Notes under the pieces: model-generated
What the model was told of the DNA's origin: nothing
The model's database searches: none
The model's input: only the letters and a program-made list of their open reading frames with translations
Assembly: GCA_025354405.1 (NCBI GenBank)
Contig: JANXMY010000110.1
Span: 1-37,871, forward strand
Origin: Armatimonadota bacterium
Lineage (GTDB): Bacteria > Armatimonadota > Armatimonadia > Armatimonadales > Capsulimonadaceae
Reading direction: 5' to 3'
Length of the DNA: 37,871 nt
Position numbers and translations under genes: made by a program
In this document: piece after piece, positions 19,620 through 27,088 of the stretch
How positions within the stretch are numbered: position 1 is the first letter of the stretch
Layout of the letters: each line of letters begins with the position of its first letter

Positions 19620-20603
19620 ATGGTATCCATCGGTAACTTTGCCCGGGTGAAAACAAAACCGGGCCGCTCTCTGGCTTTTCTTCTCGCCGGGTCGCTGCTG
19701 TGCCCGCCCTGTGCTGGACTGCTCCCGGCTGCGCTTGCGCAGGGGGTGCCGGCCAGCCAGCCCGCCGCACCGGCACCGTCTTCAGGAATGCCTCCGGGCA
19801 GCATGATTATTTTGCCAACCGCTCCCGTGCAGACAGGGCCGATTCGAACAATCCTGCTGTTCCCGTTCTCGAATGCCATTGCGGCAAATGGCTCGTCTGC
19901 CGGCTTCTCCCCGGAGATCACCGGGGCACGGGTCGAAGATGCAATTAAGATGCGTCTGAACGTCATCGGGCGCTACAAAGCCAATAGCTTCTCCCCGGCC
20001 CTGCCGCAGATTCAGCGTGCTCTGCAAGAGTCCCGTATTGAAGGGCTGACGGAGAGTGATGTCACCCCGCCCTACGACAACTCACAGAAAGTGACAAAAA
20101 TCGCGTCGCAGGTCGGCACGGATGGTTTCCTGCTTGGAACGATCGAGACGATCAGAGTCAATCCGACCACCCGCAACGTTGACCTCGCCGTGAGTGCCAG
20201 CCTTTACAACAGCACGACCGGCTCCCCGGTCAAAGTGCTGGCGGTGACCGGCCATGGAGTCTCGTATAACGTTTCCGATGCACCGGATAACCTGCTCCAA
20301 ATCGCGATCAACGACGTTGCCGGACAGATCGTTTCTGCACTGAACGCTGATACCATCAAAACGGCGGAAGTGCTTCCCCCGGTGGACTACGTTCGCGGCC
20401 ACAAAAACAACAGCGGATCGATACTCCTCGGCATCCTGCTTGCTACGGGTATTGGCTTCGCGATCTCGTCCTCGCACCACAGCAATAATAACAACGGCGG
20501 CGGCGGTACGATTCCCCCGAACCCCGGCTCTCCGGGTGTCCCCGCTCCGCCCGTTCTTAACGGACCCAGCGGCGGCCCGCCGAGTGCGCCCAGTGGCGGC
20601 TAG
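19620..20603 (+). CDS. Second CsgG-like envelope protein
   Basis: Exported 327-aa protein, start ATG 19620 with GAGAGGAA about eight bases upstream, and 20 bases after the previous stop, so very likely cotranscribed. Signal peptide 1-40 (cut after AALA); the cysteines at 28 and 31 do not form a good lipobox. A CsgG-like domain follows (~75-245): ILLFPFSNAI, then VTKIASQVGTDGFLLGTI and VDLAVSASLYNSTTGS match the CsgG strand-turn pattern. A hydrophobic glycine-rich helix (~266-283) and a Asn/Gly/Pro-rich tail follow, the same order as its larger neighbour. The two are probably distant paralogues. Proposed as a periplasmic or membrane part of the local surface system; no enzymatic motif is seen. 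Confidence 0.7.
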   Translation: MVSIGNFARVKTKPGRSLAFLLAGSLLCPPCAGLLPAALAQGVPASQPAAPAPSSGMPPGSMIILPTAPVQTGPIRTILLFPFSNAIAANGSSAGFSPEITGARVEDAIKMRLNVIGRYKANSFSPALPQIQRALQESRIEGLTESDVTPPYDNSQKVTKIASQVGTDGFLLGTIETIRVNPTTRNVDLAVSASLYNSTTGSPVKVLAVTGHGVSYNVSDAPDNLLQIAINDVAGQIVSALNADTIKTAEVLPPVDYVRGHKNNSGSILLGILLATGIGFAISSSHHSNNNNGGGGTIPPNPGSPGVPAPPVLNGPSGGPPSAPSGG

Positions 20604-20631
20604 TTCGTCGATGCTTCTGTGAAAATCCTGT

Positions 20632-20651
20632 CCCCGCCTTTGCAGGCGGGG
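20632..20651 (+). terminator. Intercistronic hairpin before the barrel gene
   Basis: CCCCGCCT (20632-20639) pairs perfectly with AGGCGGGG (20644-20651) around TTGC. There is no T-run. It lies between the second CsgG-like gene and the ATG at 20673, which argues for that start and against an earlier GTG at 20619. It could tune the expression of the downstream gene. Confidence 0.5.
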
Positions 20652-20672
20652 ACTTGTCTCAGGTCACCTATT

Positions 20673-22796
20673 ATGCGCTTTCCACTCACCGCATTGCCTC
20701 TGCCGACGATCCTGCTCGTTGCTGCCCTGTTTTGCCTCTTTGGCGGAGGAAACGCCGCGTATGCGTCGGGCCGAGCTTCACTCTTCCTGGGGACCGCCCC
20801 GGATGTGATCTTTGCCGACGGCAAAAGCACGACGATTATCACCGCAACGGTCCGGGACAGCAATGGAAGCCCCGTTCCTGACGGCACCCCCGTACGCTTC
20901 AGCACGACACTTGGAATCCTCACGCCGGACACGGCTACGACTGCATCCGGGGTCGCCCGGGTCTCGCTGACCAGCACTTCGTCCGCCGGGGATGCCGCGC
21001 TGACCGCCACTGCCTTCTCCGCCAGTGCCGACGGATCGTCCATCGGGACGGCCCATGTCGAGTTTACCACGGACCGTGAATCGCTCTTCGCTCAGGATGC
21101 CCGCTGGATCCGCCTGGACTGCCCGCAGTATCTCATCTACAGTGCTGATACCAAAATCGCGGAAGCGCAGGGCAAAAAGGGCTCCGCGCATCTGGAGTAC
21201 AAGTCGCTGGATATCACGGCCGACTCCCTTCAGGTCGATCTGCTGACGCAGACAGTTCTGGCGCATCAAGCCGTGATGCAGCGCGGCCGCCACGTTCTGC
21301 GCGTTGCCGAGCTGCGCTATGACCTGGTTACGGGCTCCGGCACGGCGATCCTGTCGGACGGGGCGTCCCTCGTCTCTTCCAGCGTGACGATCACTGGCTA
21401 CGCCCTCGAGACCGCGCCCCAGCCCCTGGATGCGGCCCAATCGCCCCTGCTGGTAAATCCATATCGCTTTGTCGATCTCTCCGACAGCAAAGTCGTCATT
21501 TCCGCCCGCGCCATCACCGCGGCTCCCGGCGATCAGGTGCAGTTCCGCCGGGCGTCGATCTATTCCGAGGGCCGGAAAATCCTTTCGATGCCCTACCATG
21601 TTATGCCGATGAACACCGACCAGCTCTTTGGTCAGCAGCTTCTCGGCTTCGGCTCTCAGGGTATCTTTGTCAACGTTCCCTACTACTACAATGTCACTCC
21701 GCATAGCAAAGGGACGATTTTCCTGCGGAACTCCGGGGTCAACGGCACCACCCTCAGCAACAACGGCCTTTCGTCCGGCAGCTCGTTCTTCGGCAGCCAT
21801 GCGTCGACCGGCGGGATGGCACTCGACCTGGAGCAGTCCTACGACTTCGGGCGCGGCGGCAGCGGGCAGCTCCTGGTCAACGGTATCACACGGTCCCAGT
21901 GGGGCGCGCAGTGGACCCATGCCCAGCGCATCGATGATTCGACCCACTCCTACTTCTTCGTGGATTATCCGTCGCATCGAAGCCTCTTTGCTTCGTCCAA
22001 TCTCACCCGCCAATTCAACGGCTTCTCGCTGAATATCACTGCCAGCGGCAGTCATGACCCCGGAACCGCGGGTTACTCAGCCAGCAGCACGACGGTCAGT
22101 ACGTACCTGCAGACAAATCCGCGCGCGCTCGGCCATAGCGGCATCAGCTATACCACCGATTTCACGGCGCAGTCCGGGCATCTGGTCGAGAACTCGCCTG
22201 CGACCGGGCAGGTGAACACTCCCATCAATAATAAAGGCGTCGATATCCGCCTGTTTACCGCGCCGCTCAAGCCCGATAAGCGGACCCAGATCACCGACTC
22301 CCTGACCGTCGGCCAGGTTTGGAGTGGTACTACCAGCCGTGTTGCCCCGACCATCAGCGCGAGCCTCAGCATCATGCGGACATTCCGCAAAAGCGACTCG
22401 CTCTCGCTGAATTACACCTATCGTTACGACCCGCTGCTTAGCCAGGTCGGGACATATTCCAGTGCCTTGAACCCCCTGCAAGCCTTGCTCTATTCCAGCA
22501 CCCAGCAACGTGTCACAGCGACCTATTTCGCCAATCTCGCCCCCCGCCTGTCCGTCAACTTCTCCGGCGGCTACGGCCTCCCCCTGGGCGACCGCAGCCT
22601 CTTCGCTTCGGCGACTTACCGCGTCAACGACAACTGGGGCCTGGGCGTCAGCACGTCCTACGAGCGTTACTTCCTCAATACCTATCAAGACACCGAATAC
22701 TCCGTCTCCCGCCGCTTCTTCGGCCGCGACCTCGTATTCTACTACTCCACCAAATCCAAGAAACTGCGCTTCGATTTCGGCGGCCTGAACTTCTAA
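20673..22796 (+). CDS. Big_1 / OstA-like / outer-membrane beta-barrel fusion (LptD-like)
   Basis: Predicted outer-membrane protein of 707 aa from ATG 20673, which opens directly into a signal peptide (MRFPLTALPLPTILLV). Order: an invasin/intimin-type Big_1 Ig domain (~32-130; GKSTTIITATVRDSNGSPVP, then GVARVSLTST); an OstA/LptA-like beta segment (~135-250; LDITADSLQVDLLTQTVLA, VAELRYDLVTGSGTAIL); then a beta-strand-rich C-terminal region (~297-707) whose alternating strands end in LRFDFGGLNF, with the terminal Phe typical of Bam-inserted barrels. LptD, the lipopolysaccharide translocon, has an OstA-like domain plus barrel, but has no Big_1 domain and in E. coli carries cysteine pairs; here the mature protein has one cysteine. 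It may export or anchor something other than lipopolysaccharide, perhaps the nearby giant proteins. Function is inference. Confidence 0.75.
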   Translation: MRFPLTALPLPTILLVAALFCLFGGGNAAYASGRASLFLGTAPDVIFADGKSTTIITATVRDSNGSPVPDGTPVRFSTTLGILTPDTATTASGVARVSLTSTSSAGDAALTATAFSASADGSSIGTAHVEFTTDRESLFAQDARWIRLDCPQYLIYSADTKIAEAQGKKGSAHLEYKSLDITADSLQVDLLTQTVLAHQAVMQRGRHVLRVAELRYDLVTGSGTAILSDGASLVSSSVTITGYALETAPQPLDAAQSPLLVNPYRFVDLSDSKVVISARAITAAPGDQVQFRRASIYSEGRKILSMPYHVMPMNTDQLFGQQLLGFGSQGIFVNVPYYYNVTPHSKGTIFLRNSGVNGTTLSNNGLSSGSSFFGSHASTGGMALDLEQSYDFGRGGSGQLLVNGITRSQWGAQWTHAQRIDDSTHSYFFVDYPSHRSLFASSNLTRQFNGFSLNITASGSHDPGTAGYSASSTTVSTYLQTNPRALGHSGISYTTDFTAQSGHLVENSPATGQVNTPINNKGVDIRLFTAPLKPDKRTQITDSLTVGQVWSGTTSRVAPTISASLSIMRTFRKSDSLSLNYTYRYDPLLSQVGTYSSALNPLQALLYSSTQQRVTATYFANLAPRLSVNFSGGYGLPLGDRSLFASATYRVNDNWGLGVSTSYERYFLNTYQDTEYSVSRRFFGRDLVFYYSTKSKKLRFDFGGLNF

Positions 22797-22823
22797 AGCC
22801 CTGTTCTGCCGTCCTCGGTTCCA

Positions 22824-22851
22824 TCGACGCTCCCCGCATGGGGAGCGTCGA
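22824..22851 (+). terminator. 12-bp perfect hairpin ending the surface locus
   Basis: TCGACGCTCCCC (22824-22835) pairs perfectly with GGGGAGCGTCGA (22840-22851) around a GCAT tetraloop, 27 bases after the barrel gene stop. No T-tract follows, but the stem is very stable and a new promoter follows at 22942, so this is the likely end of the operon. Confidence 0.65.
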
Positions 22852-22941
22852 ACTCATGGCGAAAGCAGCACGCGCGGCCTGTCCGGCAGCCTGACGGAGT
22901 TTAAGAGCGCAGGCACAAACTCACTTTCCTTATCCCCTCTG

Positions 22942-22950
22942 TGCTATAAT
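22942..22950 (+). promoter_or_regulatory. Extended -10 promoter of the glycoside hydrolase gene
   Basis: TGCTATAAT is a perfect extended -10 box; no convincing -35 is seen, as expected for extended -10 promoters. The ribosome site AAGGAG follows at 22976-22981. Confidence 0.65.
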
Positions 22951-22987
22951 AAATGCAAATCTCCCAATGCGTTTCAAGGAGCACTCG

Positions 22988-25633
22988 ATGAAGACTTCTC
23001 TCTTTTCTCTGGCCGGGCTGACATTGGCCCTGAGTGGTCCCTTAGGGGCACAGGCTCCCGTGGCCACGCCGAACACTCCGACGACGATGTTTCCGTTCGC
23101 GACACCTTGGGACGACGCCGTTCCCGGCACCATTACCGATGTCTCTTTTCTCAATGCCAAGCCCGCCGGGGTCAATGGCTACATCACGCCGAAAAATGGG
23201 CATTTTGTCGAGAGTAAAACGGGGCGGCGTGTTCGGTTCATCGGGACGAATTTTGCGGCTTTGCAGGCGTTTCCCACGCATGCGGATGCCGAAAAGGTGG
23301 CCGCGCATATTGCCAAGCAGGGCATCAATCTGGTCCGCCTGCACCACATGGACAACTCCTGGGGGGCGGCGGGGAGTATTTGGGACCCGGCTTACGCGGA
23401 CCATCAGCACCTCAGCGCCTCTCAGCTGGAGCGAGTCGATTACCTGGTGGCGCAGCTGAAGAAAAATGGCATCTACTCGAATATTAATCTGCATGTGAGC
23501 CGGCAGTTCTCCGTCGCCGATGGCTTCCCAGAGAGCGTAACCAAACTCCCTTCCGACTTCGACAAACGGGTCGATGAGTTTGATCGCCGCATGATCCAGC
23601 TGCAAAAGAACTACGCCCGCGACCTGCTGACCCATGTCAACCCGTACACGGGGCTGGCATACACAAACGATCCGGCGGTCGCTGTGGTCGAGATCAACAA
23701 CGAAAACTCACTGACCAGCAACTGGGGTCCGCTTGGAGCCGGACTGGACACGCTGCCGGAGCCGTTTCGCGGCGAGCTGGTCGGGTTTTGGAATACCTGG
23801 CTGCTGAAGAAGTATGGGACCGATGCCAAGCTCACGGCGGCCTGGACCGCGGGGCTGACGCCCACTGGGCCGGGCCTGCTCGCGAACACGTCGGCCTGGA
23901 GCATCGAGCATCAGGGAACCTCGACCGCCGACTTCGCGACGGCCCTGGACAGACGACTCAGCCTGGGGGCGCCGAATATCAATGTCCATATCACGCAGGT
24001 CGACGGCACGAGCTGGCATGTCCAGGTGCATCAAACGGGCCTGGACCTGCGCGCGGGCTCGACGTACACCGTCTCGTTTCGGGCGAAAGCGGATGCCCCC
24101 CGCTCCATCAATGTCTCCGCCGGTCTGGATCAGGCCGATTGGCACAGTATCGGCCTTGCCCAGGATGCCGCGCTGACCACGGAGTGGAAAGAGTTTCATT
24201 TCGTCTTTACTGCCCAGAACACCGTGCCGAGCCATGCCCGGATCGCCTTTGTTCTCGGCGACTCCGTCGGCACGGTCTCCTTGTCAGACCTGCAGATCCA
24301 TCCGGGTGCGGAGGGAGCCGGGCTGCAGCCGGGGCAGTCGCTGACGACCAAGAATATCGAGATGCCTGCAGCCGCCCTGAAAGTGCAGAATGAAGACTGG
24401 ATCGGCTTTCTGGCCGATACGGAGCGGGCGTATGCCGAGGAGATGCGCTCCTACCTCAAGAACGACCTGCATGTCCGCGCCAACGTCATCTGCTCCCAGA
24501 TGGGCTACGGCGGCCTGACCAGTCTAAGGCGCAATGCTTCAATGGAATTCGCCGACAATCACGCCTACTGGCAGCATCCGTCATTCCCCCACAAAGCCTG
24601 GGACTCCAAAGACTGGAATATGCCCAACACCTCCATGGTCGCAGATATGGCGGCAGGTGGGGGGGGCACCCTGCGCGACCTGGCTCAGTACCGGGTGTTC
24701 GGCAAGCCGTACTCCATATCTGAGTACAATCACCCCGCGCCGAACGATTACCGGGCGGAGATGATGCCGGAGTATGCGTCCTTTGCGGCGTTCCAGGACT
24801 GGGACATGATCTACTTGTTCGCGGAGGGGGACTACGGAGCGAATGCCTCCACCGATCGGATCAACAGCTTCTTCGATACGGCAAACGATCTGGCTAAGAC
24901 GGCATTTCTGCCCGCCGCCGCCCTGATGTTCCGAGCGGAAGCGTTTCCCGCCTCACAGGATATCGTCGTGGCGACTGTGCCGCCAAGCCGCCTGGTCCCG
25001 CTCGCGTCGGCCTCGGCGGCCTGGGGCGCAGCGACCGGGCAGGGGAACATCAAACTCTCCCCGTATGTCCAGCGGCTCGGCCTGACGCTGGGCGCAGCGA
25101 ACGCGCAGGATCTCACGTTATCGCAGAAGCAGTCACGCATGGCCGTGCAGTCCGTCGTGACGGTCGGTAAAAATGCGGCCGGCCCACTGTACACCGGGAG
25201 TGCTCCCGCCGCGCAGACGTTCGCCGGTTATGTCGGCGGGCAGACGGTGACCCTGGGCGGCAGTACCCTGACCTTTCCGGCCTTTGGGAACAACTTTGCG
25301 GCGATGGCATTGACGGCGATGGACCAGAAGCCCCTTACCCAGTCCCGCCATGTCCTGCTGACACTGGTCGGGAAAGTGGAAAACACGGGCATGGTCTGGA
25401 ACGCGGATCGAACGAGTGTCACCGATCAATGGGGGCACGGGCCGATCCTGGCCGAAGGCATCCCGGCCACTGTAGTCCTGAAAACCGATGGCACGCCCGG
25501 GCGGCAGGTTTGGGCGCTGAATGCGGCGGGTAATCGCAGTGTGGAAGTCCCAGTGATTTCGGCGAATGGCAGCCTGACTTTTACCGTCGGGCCGCAGTTC
25601 AAGACGCTCTGGTACGAGATTGGGAATAAATAA
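22988..25633 (+). CDS. Secreted GH5-like glycoside hydrolase with inserted carbohydrate-binding module
   Basis: Exported 881-aa enzyme predicted to hydrolyse a beta-linked polysaccharide; substrate unknown. Start ATG 22988 is set by AAGGAG six bases upstream and a following signal peptide (MKTSLFSLAGLTLALSG). Clan GH-A (beta/alpha)8 features: RRVRFIGTNFAALQAFP, GINLVRLHHMD, the probable acid/base Glu in VEINNENS (~238) and a probable nucleophile Glu in YSISEYNHP (~579). Between them, residues ~303-441 form a beta-rich CBM4/9-like module (LRAGSTYTVSFRAKADAP, WKEFHFVFTAQ). The barrel is therefore interrupted, and the second catalytic Glu lies unusually far down the chain. The last ~250 residues are a beta-rich C-terminal domain. 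It has its own promoter and follows a hairpin, so it is likely a separate unit from the surface locus. Confidence 0.75.
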   Translation: MKTSLFSLAGLTLALSGPLGAQAPVATPNTPTTMFPFATPWDDAVPGTITDVSFLNAKPAGVNGYITPKNGHFVESKTGRRVRFIGTNFAALQAFPTHADAEKVAAHIAKQGINLVRLHHMDNSWGAAGSIWDPAYADHQHLSASQLERVDYLVAQLKKNGIYSNINLHVSRQFSVADGFPESVTKLPSDFDKRVDEFDRRMIQLQKNYARDLLTHVNPYTGLAYTNDPAVAVVEINNENSLTSNWGPLGAGLDTLPEPFRGELVGFWNTWLLKKYGTDAKLTAAWTAGLTPTGPGLLANTSAWSIEHQGTSTADFATALDRRLSLGAPNINVHITQVDGTSWHVQVHQTGLDLRAGSTYTVSFRAKADAPRSINVSAGLDQADWHSIGLAQDAALTTEWKEFHFVFTAQNTVPSHARIAFVLGDSVGTVSLSDLQIHPGAEGAGLQPGQSLTTKNIEMPAAALKVQNEDWIGFLADTERAYAEEMRSYLKNDLHVRANVICSQMGYGGLTSLRRNASMEFADNHAYWQHPSFPHKAWDSKDWNMPNTSMVADMAAGGGGTLRDLAQYRVFGKPYSISEYNHPAPNDYRAEMMPEYASFAAFQDWDMIYLFAEGDYGANASTDRINSFFDTANDLAKTAFLPAAALMFRAEAFPASQDIVVATVPPSRLVPLASASAAWGAATGQGNIKLSPYVQRLGLTLGAANAQDLTLSQKQSRMAVQSVVTVGKNAAGPLYTGSAPAAQTFAGYVGGQTVTLGGSTLTFPAFGNNFAAMALTAMDQKPLTQSRHVLLTLVGKVENTGMVWNADRTSVTDQWGHGPILAEGIPATVVLKTDGTPGRQVWALNAAGNRSVEVPVISANGSLTFTVGPQFKTLWYEIGNK

Positions 25634-25668
25634 GGAGCCAGAGGGCATTTAGAAAAGAGACGGAACTG

Positions 25669-25716
25669 ATGGATTCTAAGTCGATGGATTCTAAGTCGAT
25701 GGAGTCAAACTCAATG
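25669..25716 (+). repeat. 15-bp tandem repeat across the VOC start codon
   Basis: Two exact copies of ATGGATTCTAAGTCG (25669-25683, 25684-25698), one diverged copy ATGGAGTCAAACTCA (25699-25713), and a fourth ATGGAG. Each unit starts with an in-frame ATG. The pattern fits slippage duplication of the 5' end of the gene. Confidence 0.9.
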
Positions 25717-26046
25717 GAGCTGGACCATGTGGCGGTCCCCGCGCGGGACATCGCCGCATCGGCCCTCTGGTACGTGGAAAACTTCGGGGCGCAGGTGCTG
25801 TATCAGGATTCAACCTGGGCATTCCTGCAGATGGGGCGGGGGAAGCTGGCGCTGGTGACTCCCGCCCAGCATCCGCCCCATACCGCGGTGCGGGTGGACG
25901 AAGCGACGCTCGCCCAGGCGGCATCAAAGGCCGGCAAAGCGATCGACTCCCACCGGGACGGCACCAAGGGGATCTACATCGACGACCCGGACGGCAACCA
26001 GGTAGAGCTGATCTGTTACCCCGCTGGAAAGACAGTTTACGAGTGA
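25669..26046 (+). CDS. VOC (glyoxalase/bleomycin-resistance) family protein with tandem start codons
   Basis: Small soluble protein of 125 aa from the first ATG, or 110 aa from the fourth. It has one pair of beta-alpha-beta-beta-beta modules as in single-domain VOC proteins. Candidate metal ligands are His20 (LDHVAVPARD), His71 (PPHTAVRV) and Glu113 (GNQVELICYP); DDPDGNQVEL is the typical VOC end. The reaction (glyoxalase, dioxygenase or binding protein) cannot be told from sequence. The N-terminus MDSKSMDSKSMESNS is an expansion of a 15-base unit, giving in-frame ATGs at 25669, 25684, 25699 and 25714. The family core begins at the fourth ATG. A purine-rich site lies at 25656-25664 before the first. 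It sits 35 bases after the hydrolase gene and could be cotranscribed. Confidence 0.8.
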   Translation: MDSKSMDSKSMESNSMELDHVAVPARDIAASALWYVENFGAQVLYQDSTWAFLQMGRGKLALVTPAQHPPHTAVRVDEATLAQAASKAGKAIDSHRDGTKGIYIDDPDGNQVELICYPAGKTVYE

Positions 26047-26081
26047 GGGTAATTCGAAGTAACGTGAACGGAAGAGTTGGC

Positions 26082-26108
26082 GGCTGCCGCCGGAACTAGC
26101 CGGCAGCC
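26082..26108. terminator. Hairpin between convergent genes
   Basis: GGCTGCCG (26082-26089) pairs with CGGCAGCC (26101-26108) around 11 bases. It lies between the plus-strand VOC gene and the minus-strand small gene ending at 26148, so it could serve both. There is no T-run on either side. Confidence 0.4.
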
Positions 26109-26147
26109 ATCGGGGCCAGGAGGGAGAAAGACGGGTCGGGATCAGAG

Positions 26148-26375
26148 TCAGTGTGCTCCGGCGGCGGCGAACTTCCAGATCGGCTGGGAGTTGGTGAGAT
26201 CATCCTCATTGGCGAACGTGTAGGCGATCTGCAGGGCGTCCAATACGGATAGGCTGCGCAATGGAATGCAGAACACGTCGTTGGACAGACGGCTGACGGG
26301 ACAATGGTCGATAAGTTCTTCAAAGCCAAGCACACTATCCTCGGCAGTACGGAACTTAATGTAAGCGTTTCTCAA
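26148..26375 (-). CDS. Small hypothetical protein, 75 aa
   Basis: I do not recognise this family. It is supported by a very good ribosome site: on the minus strand AAAGGAG lies seven bases before the TTG start at 26375. The product is soluble, with no signal peptide or membrane helix, beginning MRNAYIKFRTAED and mixing acidic and hydrophobic residues (FEELIDHCP, LDALQIAYTFANEDD). It has two cysteines, at about 24 and 36. It is convergent with the VOC gene and divergent from greA. Regulation is unclear: no confident promoter is seen between 26376 and 26496. Confidence 0.6.
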   Translation of the reverse strand: MRNAYIKFRTAEDSVLGFEELIDHCPVSRLSNDVFCIPLRSLSVLDALQIAYTFANEDDLTNSQPIWKFAAAGAH

Positions 26376-26496
26376 CTGACGACTCCTTTCTTTGAGTAGA
26401 TAGTCTCACTTCTCTTACTGCATAAATCGTGCCAATCCTGCAATTGTATCAGACTCCGCCCAGTTCAGCCAATAGAGCGTGGGATATTGTGACTGA

Positions 26497-26525
26497 TTGA
26501 CAGCCTGTGCCGTCTGTGGTATCAT
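26497..26525 (+). promoter_or_regulatory. Promoter of greA
   Basis: A perfect TTGACA (26497-26502), a 17-base spacer, then TATCAT (26520-26525). Transcription should start near 26532, giving either a very short leader for a GTG at 26546 or about 40 bases for the ATG at 26573. Confidence 0.8.
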
Positions 26526-26572
26526 AAAACACTGGAGTTTATTCGGTGCGAGAGAGGCAGTGCGGCAACCCC

Positions 26573-27043
26573 ATGCAAGACGACGAGATTATTCTGTCCC
26601 CGGCGAAGTACAAAGAGCTGGAAGCGGAGCTGGAAAACCTGTCCACTACCGGACGCCGGGAGATTGCGGAGCGGATCAAAGACGCTCGCTCTCTGGGGGA
26701 CCTGAGCGAAAACTTCGACTATCATGATGCCAAGCGGCAGCAAGGGTTTCTGGAAGGCCGGATCAACAACCTCAAGCAGATGCTGGAACGGGCCCAGGTC
26801 GTGGAGTCTGTCGGCGGCGGTGATACCATCTCGCTCGGCTCCGTGGTCAATCTCCATGATGTGGAATACGATGAAGATATCGAGTATAAGATTGTTGGGG
26901 TCATGGAAGCCGACGCTTCCCAGAACCGCATCTCAAACACATCGCCGCTCGCCAAAGCGCTGATGGGTCACAAAGTCGGCAGCCGGGTGGAAGTGCTAAC
27001 TCCCTCCGGGACTGATACCTATGAGATCGTTTCCGTAAAGTAA
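26573..27043 (+). CDS. greA: Transcription elongation factor GreA
   Basis: GreA enters the RNA polymerase secondary channel and stimulates cleavage of backtracked RNA. From ATG 26573 it is 156 aa, close to the family norm of about 158. The N-terminal coiled coil is seen in LSPAKYKELEAELENL through NLKQMLERA, with the acidic tip LGDLSENFDY carrying the Asp and Glu that coordinate catalytic Mg2+. The C-terminal FKBP-like domain holds EYKIVGVMEADA and ISNTSPLAKALMGHKVG. An in-frame GTG at 26546, with GGAG eight bases upstream, would add nine residues (MRERQCGNP). I prefer the ATG on family length, but the GTG has the better ribosome site. Own promoter; no cotranscribed neighbour is certain. Confidence 0.95.
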   Translation: MQDDEIILSPAKYKELEAELENLSTTGRREIAERIKDARSLGDLSENFDYHDAKRQQGFLEGRINNLKQMLERAQVVESVGGGDTISLGSVVNLHDVEYDEDIEYKIVGVMEADASQNRISNTSPLAKALMGHKVGSRVEVLTPSGTDTYEIVSVK

Positions 27044-27088
27044 ATCTGAAGTGTCCCGTAGCCTTAAGAGACTGGAACCATAGCCCGA

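Noticed and set aside
19620-19745. Lipoprotein signal in the second CsgG-like protein
   Set aside because: The cysteines follow LL and PP, not a lipobox; a normal signal peptidase I site after ALA fits better.
20778-22055. 425-codon minus-strand frame over the barrel gene
   Set aside because: Antisense shadow with charged, low-pattern sequence; the barrel protein on the plus strand explains the coding signal.
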